From positions 496,001 to 560,000 of the forward strand of contig NZ_FREZ01000001.1 in assembly GCF_900143525.1 (NCBI RefSeq): 64,000 nt of DNA, read 5' to 3'. The notes beneath the pieces were generated by a model, which was not told where the DNA came from, did not search any database, and saw only the letters and a program-made list of their open reading frames with translations. Source of the DNA: Ruegeria sp. Alg231-54 (GTDB lineage Bacteria; Pseudomonadota; Alphaproteobacteria; Rhodobacterales; Rhodobacteraceae). Positions 10,741-21,400 of the stretch are shown piece by piece; within the stretch, counting starts at the first letter, position 1, and each line of letters starts with the position of its first letter. Made by a program: the position numbers and the translations under genes.

Positions 10741-11742
10741 TCACCGTTTGCGCGCAGATCTCGGTTGCGGTCTTGTTGGGATTTCTTTCAGCAGCCCGCC
10801 AACGCCCATCGCCGCAATATCTGCGCCGGTTGTCTCGATCCCGCACGCAACGCGCGACAAGACCCAGTCCGCTCCGTTCAATGCAGGCGAACGGGCACAT
10901 CCGGGAAGTCCAATCACAGGCTTGGAGTCTAGTGTTCCAAGAAACAGCAGATTACCAGGATCGACAGGCATGCCGAACCTGTCCACTTGACCGCCCGCTG
11001 CGCGCACAGCCTGGGGTGCAACATCAAAAGCATCCGAGGTGGCAGAGCCGGTCAGGATCATCACGATGTCGCCCACTGCCGCTGTAATGGCCTGCGACAG
11101 CGGTTCGGCCTTGTGTGGCACAATCCGTACATCGCTGAGGTCCATGCCAAGGGCCTCAACCCGGCCGCGAATGGCTGCGATGCCTTTTTCGTTGGGCGGA
11201 CCGCCCGGAATATCCGTAACGATCAATCCTGCCGATTTGTGTACAGGGGCCGTCAGACGAATCGAAGCTTTGGCCAGATCGGCGGCTTGCACGACGTCCT
11301 CTTTTGAGACCGCATAGGAAATCACCTTGATCGTGGCGACCATCCCGCCCGCGCCCATCTGTTGATATTGCGGAACCGTCGCGACCGTTATCATCGGGTT
11401 AACGCAGTTGAACGCCTGCAGCGCCCCGACATCCAATTCCACGACCCCCGGGCCGTCGGCCAACAAGTTAACGCGCCCGGTAAACGGCTGCGTTACCCGC
11501 AAACCTGCGGCTTGCGGATCAAGCGCGAGCGCCGCGGCCAGCACTTCTGCGGCCTCGTCTTCGTGGTAATCCCCAGGTTCAAGCTGCGCAACCGTGACGT
11601 TCCCATACCCTGCAGCAGTTAGCTGAGCGCAATGTTCGGCCGTCAACAGCAGTCCCTTGCGCAGTTTGGCGTCCTGAACCTGAACGGAATGCGCAAGGAT
11701 CGCGCCAGTGGCCTCAGAAACGGGAACCGGGCCGAACTTCAC
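10741..11742 (-). CDS. Molybdopterin-binding protein (MoeA/MogA-like domain), stand-alone
   Basis: This 333-residue protein has the molybdopterin-binding fold. The segment MILTGSATSDAFDVAPQAVRAAGGQVDRFGMPVDPGN corresponds to the cofactor-binding region, and LPGCARSPALNGADWVLSRV follows it. The N-terminal part (MKFGPVPVSEATGAILAHSV, LRKGLLLTAEH) is the same as in a common alphaproteobacterial two-domain protein. In that protein a MobA-like nucleotidyltransferase follows. Here the chain ends after about residue 320 with a basic tail, so the transferase half is absent. The ATG overlaps the stop of the upstream XdhC gene by 4 bases. A role in cofactor insertion or maturation of the Cox enzyme is inferred. 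Confidence 0.8.
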   Translation of the reverse strand: MKFGPVPVSEATGAILAHSVQVQDAKLRKGLLLTAEHCAQLTAAGYGNVTVAQLEPGDYHEDEAAEVLAAALALDPQAAGLRVTQPFTGRVNLLADGPGVVELDVGALQAFNCVNPMITVATVPQYQQMGAGGMVATIKVISYAVSKEDVVQAADLAKASIRLTAPVHKSAGLIVTDIPGGPPNEKGIAAIRGRVEALGMDLSDVRIVPHKAEPLSQAITAAVGDIVMILTGSATSDAFDVAPQAVRAAGGQVDRFGMPVDPGNLLFLGTLDSKPVIGLPGCARSPALNGADWVLSRVACGIETTGADIAAMGVGGLLKEIPTRPQPRSARKR

Positions 11743-12707
11743 GCCTTGCCCCGCAGCACGGCCGTCATTTGCGCAAGGATGGCTACCGCAATCTCGGACG
11801 GATCCGCCGCGCCGATGTCCAATCCAATAGGTCCGTGGATCTGAGCAATCTGGTCGTCCGCAAAGCCCGCTTCTTTCATGCGCGCGACCCGCTTGGCATG
11901 AGTGCGCGTCGAGCCTAACGCTCCAATATAAAGCACGCCCGCCTTCAATGCAGATTCCAAAGCCGGATCGTCCAGTTTCGGATCGTGGGTCAAAAGGACT
12001 ACAGCCGTTCGCGAATCCATACCCAGCTTGGCCACGGCCTCATCCGGCCAATCGGTCAGGATGGTTTCGCCCGGAAAACGGGCACCGGAAGCAAAGGCGT
12101 CGCGCGGGTCGATGATGGCCGGATCATATCCGGCGATCCGGGCCATTGGAACCAGCGCCTGTGCAATGTGAACTGCGCCCACAATTATCAGGCGTAGTGG
12201 AGGGTTATGGACCGCAACAAATGTATGCCCATCCTCTTCGAACCCGGAACGGTCCATCCGCATTCGAACCGGATAGGCGTTGCGGCGCAAAGCCCGGTGA
12301 CCGGTTTCGATGTTTACCTCATATGCAATGGGTTCACGCCGCGCCCGCGCATCGACGAGATCACGAAGCATCGGTTCTGGCATTACCGAACCAATCGGTT
12401 CCACCAGCACGCGGATCGTTCCGCCACAGGCCAGGCCCACAGCAAAAGCGTCCTCATCGCTGACCCCAAATTCCAACAGACGCGCATCACCTTCGTCCAT
12501 CGCCTCATGCGCTTCGACGATGACCGCGCCTTCGACACAACCGCCGGATACCGACCCTTCGATCCGCCCGTCTGCGGCGATCACCAACTGTGCGCCGACG
12601 CGGCGCGGCGCGCTGCCCCAGGTTTCAACCACTGTGGCCAGAGCGGTTGGGTGACCCTCTGTATGCCACTTCAGGGCCGTCTCTGGGCTGTTGTCGAATC
12701 TGTCCAT
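11739..12707 (-). CDS. XdhC family molybdenum hydroxylase maturation protein (CoxF/CoxI-like)
   Basis: This 322-residue protein contains the XdhC N-terminal domain (ALATVVETWGSAPRRVGAQLVI; SVSGGCVEGAVI; GLACGGTIRVLVEP) and a C-terminal Rossmann domain (LRLIIVGAVHIAQALVPMARIAGYDPAIIDPR, then TAVVLLTHDPKLDDPALESAL). XdhC proteins bind the molybdenum cofactor and are needed for its sulfuration and insertion. The start ATG 12707 has GGGAGGGTGC in front. It is the first gene of the unit running toward coxS. The 242 bases upstream (to 12949) hold divergent promoters but no further gene that I can see. Confidence 0.9.
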   Translation of the reverse strand: MDRFDNSPETALKWHTEGHPTALATVVETWGSAPRRVGAQLVIAADGRIEGSVSGGCVEGAVIVEAHEAMDEGDARLLEFGVSDEDAFAVGLACGGTIRVLVEPIGSVMPEPMLRDLVDARARREPIAYEVNIETGHRALRRNAYPVRMRMDRSGFEEDGHTFVAVHNPPLRLIIVGAVHIAQALVPMARIAGYDPAIIDPRDAFASGARFPGETILTDWPDEAVAKLGMDSRTAVVLLTHDPKLDDPALESALKAGVLYIGALGSTRTHAKRVARMKEAGFADDQIAQIHGPIGLDIGAADPSEIAVAILAQMTAVLRGKA

Positions 12708-12949
12708 TGCACCCTCCCGGCGTGTTCTGAACCAACATAGGCAGGTTTGGCGCAATGAAAAGTAAGCCTTAAGGCGAATACCGGATGTTCGGCTTGTCTG
12801 TTAAACTCAGAATTGCATCGGCGTATACAAGCCCAGATTACCAGGTAGCCCACAAATCATTGATTGCACCCAGTCCAGATTCTAGCCTACATGCGTAGCT
12901 GCTGCATTCCAGTATGCGCATATTAATTTTTGACAATGGAGACAGAGAG

Positions 12950-13450
12950 TTGAAACGCATTTTTACACTCGGAATGGCACTTGGCCTGTTCACTGCAAGC
13001 GTTGCATCCGCAGACACGTTCCTGCGTTATGGCGAGGTTGAAGGTTGGAAAGTATTTATTGACGAGGACAAGAAATCCTGCCTGATCGAAGCTGTTGATG
13101 ACGCTGAAAACGTCGTTCAGATGGGCCTGACCGAAGATCGTGGTGTTGGCTATGTTGGCGTGTTCACCAAAGCCAAGACCGATATCAAGCGCGGCGAGAA
13201 AGAAGCCGTGGCGGTCCTGCTGGGCGACAATATCTATGTCGGCGAAGCGACCGGAATGAAGGGTAACATCACCAAAGGTTATTCGGGTGGTTACGTCCTG
13301 TCCGACGACCCTCAGTTCGCGGACGACCTGGCCAAGCAGAAAGTCATGGTTGTGTTCCCGGAAAAGGAATTCGCCTTTACCGTTGACTTGACTGGCACTT
13401 ACAAGGCCATGGAAATGGCGCGCAAGTGTAATGAAGAACAGCTGAGCTGA
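12950..13450 (+). CDS. Small secreted protein of unknown function, TTG start
   Basis: This 166-residue exported protein was not assigned with certainty. A signal peptide is clear from KRIFTLGMALGLFTASVASA, with cleavage likely after ASA. The mature part has two cysteines (in KKSCLIEA and ARKCNEEQ) that could form a disulfide. TTG at 12950 is preferred because GGAGACAGAG precedes it and it places the signal peptide at the N-terminus; ATG 12914 would add 12 acidic or polar residues. Size, signal peptide and cysteine layout recall IalB-like periplasmic proteins, which is only a resemblance. It separates the two halves of the cox region on the opposite strand. Confidence 0.75.
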   Translation: MKRIFTLGMALGLFTASVASADTFLRYGEVEGWKVFIDEDKKSCLIEAVDDAENVVQMGLTEDRGVGYVGVFTKAKTDIKRGEKEAVAVLLGDNIYVGEATGMKGNITKGYSGGYVLSDDPQFADDLAKQKVMVVFPEKEFAFTVDLTGTYKAMEMARKCNEEQLS

Positions 13451-13453
13451 TAC

Positions 13454-14710
13454 TCAGTCGGAAAGCGCGATCATCAACCGCGCTTTCTCACCCACGTCAT
13501 CGGGTTTTGAGATGACGGCAGCCAGATCTTCCAGCGACGCAATCGAATGGCCGGCACGGAAACTGTCCACATGGGGCAGCATGGCCGCGACGCCCTGCGC
13601 TTTGGGCGCGAACCCATCCCATCGCAGCAATGGATTCAACCAGATCAGTCGGCGCGCGGACAGTTGCAGACGCTCCATCTCTTTACCCAACGCCTCGGGG
13701 TCTCCGCGATCCAGCCCGTCCGAGATCAATAGAACCACAGCACCCTGCCCCATGACCCGCCGCGACCAATCGCGGTTGAACGCGTGCAGACACTCGCCAA
13801 TCCGCGTTCCCCCTTCCCAATCCTGAGCCTCAGCCCCGGCGGCGGCCAGTGCGGCATCTACGTCGCGCTGCTGAAGATGACGGGTGATATTCGTCAGACG
13901 CGTCCCAAAGGTGAATGCGTGAACCTTGGCCCAGCCTGCCCCTTTGGCGTTCGACACCGCATGCAGGAAATGCAGGACGATCCGGCTGTACTGGCTCATC
14001 GACCCCGAGATATCGCAAAGCACGACAAGATTGGGCCATCGAGGTTTCGGCTTGAGCTTAGCAATATCGCGCAACTCTCCACCCTGACGCATCGCCGCGC
14101 GCAATGTCCGCGCCCGGTCGATGCGATGCCCCAGATGGCTAGCCTGACCACGTCTGGATTCTATTGGCTTCACCGGCAGACCAAGCCGCGACAGCATGCG
14201 CTTGGCTTGCGCGATCTCGGCGGTGCTCATCTGCTCAAAGTCCAGACTGCGCAGACGTTCCTCGGAGGACGCCGTTTGCGAGGCGTCGATCTCTAACTCG
14301 GTTTCTTCTTCCTGCTCAGCCACCTCGGGCAGATCAGGTTCAACCCCGTCCAACAACGCCTCGGCCGCGCGCTTTTCGGCCGCGTCAGCCTTGCGTTCTT
14401 CCTGTACGCCGCGAATGGCCGGCAGCATCATGGACATCATGTGCTCAAGATATCGGGGGTCACGCCAATAGAGGCGAAAGACCTGCGCAAATACAGTGCG
14501 GTGCTCCGGGCGGTTCACGAAACAGGCGTGCAATGTCCAGTAGAAATCCTGTTTTTCCGTGAACCCCGCCGCCTGCACCGCGCGAATGGCATCCACCACT
14601 CGACCCGTCCCAATCGGTAACCCGGCCTTACGCAACGCCCGCGCAAAATGAGTGATGTTTTGCGCCAGCTTGGGGTTGTCCGGAATGTCGATCGGAAGCT
14701 GTTCAGCCAT
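13454..14710 (-). CDS. coxE: CoxE-like von Willebrand factor A domain protein
   Basis: This 418-residue VWA protein has the metal-ion-dependent adhesion site DISGSMS (about residue 230) and a second motif LLISDGLDRGDPEAL. An acidic middle section (PEVAEQEEETELEID) precedes the VWA domain. With the CoxD ATPase it matches the CoxD/CoxE pair that matures the Cu/Mo site of CO dehydrogenase. Here the enzyme is form II, without the copper cysteine. The pair may instead serve cofactor sulfuration or belong to the general MoxR-VWA class. The start codon overlaps the coxD stop by one base. Confidence 0.87.
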   Translation of the reverse strand: MAEQLPIDIPDNPKLAQNITHFARALRKAGLPIGTGRVVDAIRAVQAAGFTEKQDFYWTLHACFVNRPEHRTVFAQVFRLYWRDPRYLEHMMSMMLPAIRGVQEERKADAAEKRAAEALLDGVEPDLPEVAEQEEETELEIDASQTASSEERLRSLDFEQMSTAEIAQAKRMLSRLGLPVKPIESRRGQASHLGHRIDRARTLRAAMRQGGELRDIAKLKPKPRWPNLVVLCDISGSMSQYSRIVLHFLHAVSNAKGAGWAKVHAFTFGTRLTNITRHLQQRDVDAALAAAGAEAQDWEGGTRIGECLHAFNRDWSRRVMGQGAVVLLISDGLDRGDPEALGKEMERLQLSARRLIWLNPLLRWDGFAPKAQGVAAMLPHVDSFRAGHSIASLEDLAAVISKPDDVGEKARLMIALSD

Positions 14711-15618
14711 CAGGCTGGTTCCAGCGACGCTTTGGCTTGATCCAGAATTCGTTTCGCCTCGGACCCCTGCAATTTCTGGATGTCGTCCTGGTATTTCAAG
14801 ATCGCACCCAGAGTATCTCCGATGACTTCGGGGCTAAGGTTGATGACGTCCAGCGCAAGCAGGCATTTGGCCCAATCTATCGTCTCAGCCACACCCGGTT
14901 TCTTGAACAGGTCTTCGGTGCGTAGATGCTGAACAAAGGCCACGACCTCACGACTAAGCGCTTCGGCAGCTTCCGGCGCGCGCGCGTGCAGGATTTCGAT
15001 CTCGCGGTCGAAATCGGGGTAGTCGACCCAATGATAGAGGCAGCGTCGTTTTAGTGCATCATGCACCTCACGTGTGCGGTTCGAGGTGACGATAACGATG
15101 GGCGCTTCCGGTGCTTTGACCGTGCCCAGTTCAGGAATTGTGACCTGAAAATCGCTAAGCGCTTCAAGCAGAAAGGCCTCGAAGGGTTCATCCGTACGGT
15201 CAAGCTCGTCGATCAGCAGAACCGGCGCGCCGTTTTCATCCGGACGCATCGCCTGCAGCAGCGGGCGTTCAATCAGGTACTCGTCCGAGAATAGCTCGGT
15301 CTGCAATGAACCCCGATCCGCCCCGCCCGAGGCTTCGGCCGTGCGGATCGCCACCATCTGCGCCGGAAAATTCCATTCATAAACAGCAGAAGAGGCATCC
15401 AGACCTTCGTAACATTGCAACCTGATCAGGCGCCGGTTCAGACCGGCGGCAAGGGCCTTGGCGATCTCGGTCTTGCCTACCCCGGCCTCACCTTCCAGAA
15501 ACAGTGGTCGGCCCAGTTTCAGGGACAGGAACACCACCGTCGCCAGCGCACGCCCGCAGACATAGCCCTGTGAACCCAACATGGATTGAACGGCGTCGAT
15601 GGAATCTGGCTGTGTCAT
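14710..15618 (-). CDS. coxD: CoxD-like MoxR family AAA+ ATPase
   Basis: This 302-residue AAA+ chaperone-like ATPase has Walker A GEAGVGKTEIAKALA, Walker B VLLIDELDRTDEPFEAFLLEAL, sensor VTSNRTREVHDALKRRCLYHW and the MoxR-typical length. CoxD acts with CoxE to activate the molybdenum hydroxylase. ATG 15618 has GGGAGAG at a good distance; the frame continues to 15714 without support. It is first of the coxD-coxE unit, pointing toward the other cox genes but separated from them by the small secreted-protein gene on the opposite strand. Confidence 0.89.
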   Translation of the reverse strand: MTQPDSIDAVQSMLGSQGYVCGRALATVVFLSLKLGRPLFLEGEAGVGKTEIAKALAAGLNRRLIRLQCYEGLDASSAVYEWNFPAQMVAIRTAEASGGADRGSLQTELFSDEYLIERPLLQAMRPDENGAPVLLIDELDRTDEPFEAFLLEALSDFQVTIPELGTVKAPEAPIVIVTSNRTREVHDALKRRCLYHWVDYPDFDREIEILHARAPEAAEALSREVVAFVQHLRTEDLFKKPGVAETIDWAKCLLALDVINLSPEVIGDTLGAILKYQDDIQKLQGSEAKRILDQAKASLEPA

Positions 15619-15772
15619 GTTTCGATCTCTCCCTTGCCACAACAGTTCATGGGCGCTCGCGCGCGTCAAGGCCGTGTTCTTTCCGGGACTTACGACGATC
15701 GGACTGATTGACAAGGTCTGGGACCGTATTGAAGGTCTTTCACCGCCGGGTCCGCTGTGCTAGCGGAAGGCC

Positions 15773-16810
15773 ATGACCGATACCCTCACGATCCGCCGCC
15801 CCGACGACTGGCATCTGCACCTGCGCGATGGCGCGATGTTGCAGGCCGTCCTGCCCGAAACCGCGCGTCATTTTGCCCGCGCGATCATTATGCCGAACCT
15901 TGTGCCGCCCGTCGTGCGCGGCGATCAGGCCGCCGCCTATCGCGACCGCATATTGGCCGCGCTACCCGAAGGTATGACGTTCGACCCGTTGATGACCCTA
16001 TACCTGACCGAAGATACCGACCCCGATGATATGGCAGCAGCCCATGCCAGCGGTTTGGTCAAAGCGGTCAAACTGTACCCGGCCGGCGCGACGACCAACT
16101 CTGCCTCGGGCGTGCAGGATTTCGACAAAGTGCGTCCGGTGCTGGAAAAGATGGCCGAGATTGGCCTGCCCATGTGTGTGCATGGTGAGGTCACCGACGC
16201 CGAGATCGACATCTTCGACCGCGAAGCTGTGTTCATCGACCGTGTTCTGGATCCGATCCGCAAGGCCACACCCGGCCTGCGCGTGGTTATGGAGCATATA
16301 ACGACCGCGAACGGTGTCGATTATGTCAAATCCAATGATAAGGATCTGGGTGCAACGATCACGGCACACCACCTGATTATCAACCGCAACCATATCCTCG
16401 TTGGTGGAATCAAGCCGCATTACTATTGCCTGCCTGTCGCCAAGCGCGAAGAACATCGACTGGCTCTGCTGGCGGCTGCAACTTCGGGCGATGCGCGGTA
16501 TTTCCTGGGTACTGACAGCGCACCCCACACCGACGCCAACAAGGAAATGGCCTGCGGGTGTGCGGGATGTTTCACGGCGACCAACACAATGTCACTTGTG
16601 GCCGAGATGTTTGACCGCGAGGGCGCTTTGGACAAGCTGGAAGGCTTTGTTTCGCTGAACGGCCCGGCCTTCTATCGCCTTCCGGTGAACGAGGAGACGA
16701 TCACCCTGACCAAAGGCGAACCGGTAGAATACCCGGAAAAGATCGACTGCGACGAAGGTCCGGTCACAGTGTTTGAACCGGGTTTCCCGCTACACTGGCG
16801 CGTGACTTAA
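15773..16810 (+). CDS. pyrC: Dihydroorotase (class II)
   Basis: This 345-residue zinc enzyme closes carbamoyl-aspartate to dihydroorotate in pyrimidine synthesis. Metal and substrate residues are visible: [10 protein letters not shown], the carbamylated lysine in [22 protein letters not shown], and GTDSAPH. Length and motifs are those of the E. coli type. It converges with the MmgE/PrpD gene, overlapping it by 4 bases. Confidence 0.96.
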   Translation: MTDTLTIRRPDDWHLHLRDGAMLQAVLPETARHFARAIIMPNLVPPVVRGDQAAAYRDRILAALPEGMTFDPLMTLYLTEDTDPDDMAAAHASGLVKAVKLYPAGATTNSASGVQDFDKVRPVLEKMAEIGLPMCVHGEVTDAEIDIFDREAVFIDRVLDPIRKATPGLRVVMEHITTANGVDYVKSNDKDLGATITAHHLIINRNHILVGGIKPHYYCLPVAKREEHRLALLAAATSGDARYFLGTDSAPHTDANKEMACGCAGCFTATNTMSLVAEMFDREGALDKLEGFVSLNGPAFYRLPVNEETITLTKGEPVEYPEKIDCDEGPVTVFEPGFPLHWRVT

Positions 16811-18102
16811 CCCGCTAGCAACGCAGACAAATCGCGGGCGCGGCCTCCGGTGCGCAGCATCGACCAGATCGCGTCCGCGTCATCTGTTCCGATCAGCTTG
16901 TTGGCCTTGCCGCGCACGCGATCCTCACGGTCCGACAGCGTCATCGGGGCCAACAGGTCATGAGTGGCCTCGCGCCTTGCCCCATCCCGACGCAACAAGG
17001 TCAGCTGCGCCTGCGTTTCTGACAAACTGCCATCCGCTTCGACAGAGACGCGGTCCCGCAAGGATACTAGCCGCGGGTCTGCGCATATCTTGTCCGAATA
17101 GCTGCCCGGCAGGGCCGTATCATAGCCAAGCGCCTGCATCGCAATCACCGTCCGATATGAGAACTTGGCACCGAGGCCAGTTGTCGGGGAAGTCTGGTTG
17201 CAGACGCTCATCCACCTTGGATGCGTCTTGATCTTGATCTCGGCGACTTCCGGTTCGGCAATATCAAGGTCGCGTGCAGCCTCAAGCGCGGCGTGCAATC
17301 CGTGGCAACAGGCATGAAACTTGTGACTGACGCTTTCAAAAAGCCATTCCGCACCCAGGCCATCCAATGAGGCTGCAATGTCAGACTGTCCTTTATGTGT
17401 CGCGCCAAATCCATAGGACCCTTCCAGCGCGTCTGAATTGGGATCGAATCCCGATGCTACCAACAAAGCTGCCTCAACCCCGGCAGAGGCCGCAAGACCC
17501 GCGTTATAAGGTTTTCCCATCGTTCCGAATTGCGCCTTTAGACCGGCAGCCCGAGTCGCTGTCAGGCCCAGAACTTTTCGCATCTGTTCGACGTCGAACC
17601 CCAGTATGCGCCCTGCAGCGACAGCTGCACCAAACGCGCCAGACGTTGCTGTCTGGTGAAAGCCCGCCTGATAGTGATCACGCCCCAGCCAGAGACCGAT
17701 CCGAATGGACGTCTCCATCCCAACCAGTGCGGCCTCAAGGAAATCGACCAGAATACGGTCGTCCCATTCGCTTATGGCCAGCGCCGCCGGAAGGACGGCA
17801 ACCGATGGATGCCCGATATGGGCGAAATGCGTGTCGTCATAATCCAGGGCATGCGACACGGTACCATTTACCAATGCAGCACCACGCAGGGGTGCCCCAC
17901 CTCCACCAAAAAGGCGCGCTTGTTCCGCACCCCCTTCGCCAAGCACGAGGTCGCGCACTGTCCGGGAAACAGGCTCATCAACTCCGGCACGCCCGACAGC
18001 AATCCAGTCCAAAACAGAAAGAGACGTAACGACCCGCGTCTGCAAAGTCGTCGTGATAGGCCCCGCCGCGAAGGCTGCCAGTGATGTGGTAAAATCGGTC
18101 AT
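16807..18102 (-). CDS. MmgE/PrpD family protein
   Basis: This 431-residue protein of the MmgE/PrpD superfamily (2-methylcitrate dehydratase-like and related lyases or isomerases) has the family motifs [57 protein letters not shown] and [14 protein letters not shown]. True methylcitrate dehydratase would be expected near prpB/prpC, which are absent here. The substrate is therefore open; cis-aconitate decarboxylase and iminodisuccinate epimerase also have this fold. Confidence 0.86.
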   Translation of the reverse strand: MTDFTTSLAAFAAGPITTTLQTRVVTSLSVLDWIAVGRAGVDEPVSRTVRDLVLGEGGAEQARLFGGGGAPLRGAALVNGTVSHALDYDDTHFAHIGHPSVAVLPAALAISEWDDRILVDFLEAALVGMETSIRIGLWLGRDHYQAGFHQTATSGAFGAAVAAGRILGFDVEQMRKVLGLTATRAAGLKAQFGTMGKPYNAGLAASAGVEAALLVASGFDPNSDALEGSYGFGATHKGQSDIAASLDGLGAEWLFESVSHKFHACCHGLHAALEAARDLDIAEPEVAEIKIKTHPRWMSVCNQTSPTTGLGAKFSYRTVIAMQALGYDTALPGSYSDKICADPRLVSLRDRVSVEADGSLSETQAQLTLLRRDGARREATHDLLAPMTLSDREDRVRGKANKLIGTDDADAIWSMLRTGGRARDLSALLAG

Positions 18103-18139
18103 GGGCGCAGTCTAGCGACCGCCAACCCGGGGTAAAGAC

Positions 18140-18586
18140 CTAGCTGTACAAGTCCTTTGCGCGGGTCTCAAAGGCCTGAACGATCCGATGCATAGCCTCG
18201 TTGAAGACCACGCCGATGATCCCTTGCAGGATGGCGTTCTTGAATTCGAAATCCACGTGGAAAGTGATGTTGCATCCGCCATCATCGGCGTCAGCGAATT
18301 GCCAGTTGGATTTCATGTATTTGAATGGGCCGTCCAGATATTCAGTGTCGATTCTTTTCTGATCGGCAAACAATGTTACTCGGCTGCCAAACCGCTCGCG
18401 GAACACTTTGAACGAGATCACCAGATCCGCTTCCATGACCTGCGCCTCACCCGCCGCATAGGTTCGACGAATGCGGGCGGCTGCGCACCACGGCAGAAAC
18501 TCGGGGTACTTTGCCACGTCCGCGACCAACTCGTACATCTGCTGCGCAGTGTAAGGTAGGTGACGTGTTTCCGAATGAGTAGGCAT
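18140..18586 (-). CDS. Coenzyme Q-binding COQ10-like START domain protein
   Basis: This 148-residue SRPBCC (START/polyketide-cyclase) protein has the typical N-terminus [27 protein letters not shown] and C-terminal [29 protein letters not shown]. It is of the COQ10/RatA family. In alphaproteobacteria these genes often lie near lipA, as here (2 kb away), and their products are thought to bind ubiquinone. The alternative name, RatA toxin, rests on an E. coli study and is less likely. ATG 18586 gives the family length. Confidence 0.86.
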   Translation of the reverse strand: MPTHSETRHLPYTAQQMYELVADVAKYPEFLPWCAAARIRRTYAAGEAQVMEADLVISFKVFRERFGSRVTLFADQKRIDTEYLDGPFKYMKSNWQFADADDGGCNITFHVDFEFKNAILQGIIGVVFNEAMHRIVQAFETRAKDLYS

Positions 18587-18657
18587 GGCGTCCGGTTTTT
18601 CAGGTGACAATGGCGCGTCATGTCGTATGTTGCGCGCCAAAGATCAAGGGGGCAGCG

Positions 18658-19200
18658 ATGAGCGACCGCGCATATGTGATAGATACGATGATCTCGGCCA
18701 AGGCAATTGCAGCCCGAATCGAGGAATTATGCCGCGAAATCACGGCAGAATTCGGAGATACCGACAAGCTGATCGTGGTCGGCCTGCTGCGCGGCAGTTT
18801 CGTCTTCATCGCGGACCTGGTGCGCGAACTGGACCTGCCGATTGAGGTCGATTTCCTCGAAGTATCCTCGTATGGAGACGCGATGGAAAGCAGCCGGGAA
18901 GTACGTATTCTCAAAGACTTACGCGGTGCGATTGAAGGGCGCGATGTTTTAGCCGTCGAAGATATCGTCGACACCGGCCACACGCTGAACCACGTCACAA
19001 AACTGTTGCGCAGTCGTAAGCCAAGCCGACTTAAGTCCATTGCCTTGCTGGACAAACCCAGCCGGCGTGAGGTCGATTTCCGTTCCGATTGGATCGGCTT
19101 TGAAATTCCGGACGAATTTGTTGTGGGTTACGGGATCGACTACGCGCAGCGCAATCGCAACTTGCCATTCATCGGCAAAGTTCGATTTGTCGAAGACTGA
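18658..19200 (+). CDS. hpt: Hypoxanthine phosphoribosyltransferase
   Basis: This 180-residue purine salvage enzyme converts hypoxanthine or guanine with PRPP to the nucleotide. The PRPP-binding motif [19 protein letters not shown] and the [16 protein letters not shown] segment are intact. Start ATG 18658 follows CAAGGGGGC; an upstream in-frame ATG at 18604 would add 18 residues rich in cysteine that are not family-like. Confidence 0.93.
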   Translation: MSDRAYVIDTMISAKAIAARIEELCREITAEFGDTDKLIVVGLLRGSFVFIADLVRELDLPIEVDFLEVSSYGDAMESSREVRILKDLRGAIEGRDVLAVEDIVDTGHTLNHVTKLLRSRKPSRLKSIALLDKPSRREVDFRSDWIGFEIPDEFVVGYGIDYAQRNRNLPFIGKVRFVED

Positions 19201-19216
19201 ACCGGGCAACATCTGA

Positions 19217-20371
19217 TCAGGCTTGGGCGTCGCCTAAAACCTGCCGGATAGCCGACAGGAAAACCCCGGTTCCAACAGGTATCAACGCGTCCGGGAAATC
19301 ATAGTCGGGGTTATGCAATTGCGGGTGACCCTGCCCCGCGCCCAGCCAGAACATCGCCGCCTTCGCGCCTTTGCCGAATTGCCCGAAATCTTCTGAGAAC
19401 TTTTGCGGCGTCTTTGTTGAATGGCACTGTATTCCACGCTCGGCGCAGGCCGTTGCGATGATGCTCACCGCGTCACTGTGATTGATGCAGGCCTCGAAGA
19501 CATCGTCATAGGTGATCTCAACCCCCAGACTGTCGGCGGATGCGGCGCGGCGCGCCAGCGCTTCGGCCTCAGTCATCAGCGTTTGCATCCGGGTGTCTGA
19601 AACGGTGCGCAAGGTCACCCAGATCTCGGCCTTTCCCGGAGCGACGCCGAAAGTCGGCTCTCCCAAACGGACATGCGTCACAGTTGTCAGCGCAAAATCG
19701 GAATCCAACGCGCCGCCCGCGCCCAAACCTGCCAGTTGCAACATCAATTCAGACATTGCCCGAGCAGGTGAAACCCCATCCTGAGGCGCAGCCGCATGGG
19801 ACGTCTTGCCGGTCAGGATGATTTTCATCCCGCGCGAGGCGCAATTGGCCGAACCCTGACACAACTCAACTGCACCAAGTTCCAATCCCGGCAGGTTGTG
19901 CAGAGAGAACACATAGTCCGGCGCGATTTGCCCGAATTGGGGGTCCGCGCGAAAGGCGATGGCGCCCTGCCCGGTTTCTTCAGCCGGTTGAAAGATCAAA
20001 ACCACCCGACCCTTTTGGGGTCGTTGACGCGCCAGGTCCTCCGCAACGCCAAGCACCATCGCCATGTGCCCATCATGGCCACACAGATGCCCTTTGCCCG
20101 GAACCTTCGACACATATTGGTGCGTGCCAAGTTCTTGAATCGGCAGCCCGTCCAACTCGCACCGGATGCCAACGGTTGGCCCAACCTGCCCACTGTCAAA
20201 AACCGCAGCAACGCCGTGCCCCCCCAATCCGGTAAGCACATGGTCCGCACCGAAGCCCTTCAAAAGCTCTGTCATGCGAGCAGCAGTATCGCGCTCCTGC
20301 CCGGAAAGTTCGGGATATTGATGCAGGTCGTGGCGCAGGCGTGTCAGCCGCGCGTGCGCTTCGGGTGTCAC
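19217..20371 (-). CDS. M20 family amidohydrolase (hippurate hydrolase / amidohydrolase type)
   Basis: This 384-residue metal-dependent amidohydrolase of the M20D group has metal-binding motifs [28 protein letters not shown] and a C-terminal [15 protein letters not shown]. Such enzymes cleave N-acyl amino acids; the substrate is not clear. The start is GTG, overlapping the lipA stop (GTGA), so it is translationally coupled to lipA. Coupling with lipoyl synthase has no obvious metabolic meaning. Confidence 0.88.
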   Translation of the reverse strand: MTPEAHARLTRLRHDLHQYPELSGQERDTAARMTELLKGFGADHVLTGLGGHGVAAVFDSGQVGPTVGIRCELDGLPIQELGTHQYVSKVPGKGHLCGHDGHMAMVLGVAEDLARQRPQKGRVVLIFQPAEETGQGAIAFRADPQFGQIAPDYVFSLHNLPGLELGAVELCQGSANCASRGMKIILTGKTSHAAAPQDGVSPARAMSELMLQLAGLGAGGALDSDFALTTVTHVRLGEPTFGVAPGKAEIWVTLRTVSDTRMQTLMTEAEALARRAASADSLGVEITYDDVFEACINHSDAVSIIATACAERGIQCHSTKTPQKFSEDFGQFGKGAKAAMFWLGAGQGHPQLHNPDYDFPDALIPVGTGVFLSAIRQVLGDAQA

Positions 20372-21318
20372 CCCTGTTCCAGCTTTTTCTGGCGAGCCTC
20401 ACGCAACCGGGCAAAGTCATCCCCCGCGTGATAGGACGACCGGGTCAGAGGTGTCGCGGACACCATCAGGAACCCTTTGCCATAAGCCGCCTTTTCGTAG
20501 GATGCGAATTCTTCCGGCGTCACGAACCGATCCACACCATGGTGTTTGGGCGTGGGCTGCAGATACTGGCCGATGGTCAGAAAGTCGATATCGGCGGCGC
20601 GCATGTCATCCATGACCTGCCGGACTTCTTGCTCATTCTCACCCAAGCCGACCATGATTCCTGATTTAGTAAAGATTGACGCGTCCAGCTCTTTGACGCG
20701 CTGCAACAGCCGCAAAGAGTGGAAATAACGCGCACCGGGACGCACTTCGAGGTACAGGCCGGGTACGGTTTCCAGATTGTGGTTGAACACGTCCGGCTTG
20801 GCCTCGACGACAGTCTCAAGAACGGAAGAGTCACATTTCAGGAAATCGGGTGTCAGGATTTCAATGGTCGTCTTCGGAGACCGGTGCCGCACCGCACGTA
20901 TCGTCTGCGCGAAATGATCGGCCCCGCCATCCTTCAGATCGTCGCGGTCTACGGATGTGATCACGACGTGGTTCAGCCCCAGCTTTTCGACCGCATGCGC
21001 AACGCGTCCTGGTTCAAACGCATCCAACGAGTCCGGACGACCCGTTGCAATGTTACAGAAGGTACAGCCGCGCGTGCAGATCTCGCCCATGATCATCATG
21101 GTGGCGTGGCCCTGGCTCCAGCATTCGCCGACATTCGGGCATCCGGCCTCTTCACAGACAGTGACCAGGTTATTCTCGCGCATGATCTTGTGCGTCTCGG
21201 CATAACCCTTACCGCCGGGTGCCTTGACGCGTATCCACTTGGGCTTTTTTGGCTGCGCATTGTCTGGACGATGCGCTTTTTCGGGATGACGTTGTTCTGG
21301 GATCTTCAGATCACGCAC
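20368..21318 (-). CDS. lipA: Lipoyl synthase (radical SAM)
   Basis: This 316-residue radical SAM enzyme inserts two sulfurs into protein-bound octanoyl groups. Both clusters are visible: the auxiliary cluster motif [13 protein letters not shown] and the radical SAM motif [10 protein letters not shown]. The C-terminal serine region [11 protein letters not shown] is intact. The start is GTG (21318) with AGGAAAGC upstream. Confidence 0.95.
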   Translation of the reverse strand: MRDLKIPEQRHPEKAHRPDNAQPKKPKWIRVKAPGGKGYAETHKIMRENNLVTVCEEAGCPNVGECWSQGHATMMIMGEICTRGCTFCNIATGRPDSLDAFEPGRVAHAVEKLGLNHVVITSVDRDDLKDGGADHFAQTIRAVRHRSPKTTIEILTPDFLKCDSSVLETVVEAKPDVFNHNLETVPGLYLEVRPGARYFHSLRLLQRVKELDASIFTKSGIMVGLGENEQEVRQVMDDMRAADIDFLTIGQYLQPTPKHHGVDRFVTPEEFASYEKAAYGKGFLMVSATPLTRSSYHAGDDFARLREARQKKLEQG

Positions 21319-21388
21319 GGCTGGCTTTCCTGACTTTGGGTCAATTTGCTTTGCCCTAACATAATACGCCCGCGCAGACTATGCCACC

Positions 21389-21400
21389 CGGGTATACCCG
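21389..21400. promoter_or_regulatory. Palindrome in the lipA / peroxiredoxin divergent gap
   Basis: CGGGTATACCCG is a perfect 12-base palindrome in the 263-base gap between the two divergent genes, 71 bases upstream of lipA. It could be an operator. The rest of the gap is AT-rich near the peroxiredoxin gene and holds no gene that I can see. Confidence 0.35.

Noticed and set aside
12708..12949. Possible hidden gene in the gap upstream of the XdhC gene
   Set aside because: No frame with a plausible start, binding site and protein-like composition was found.
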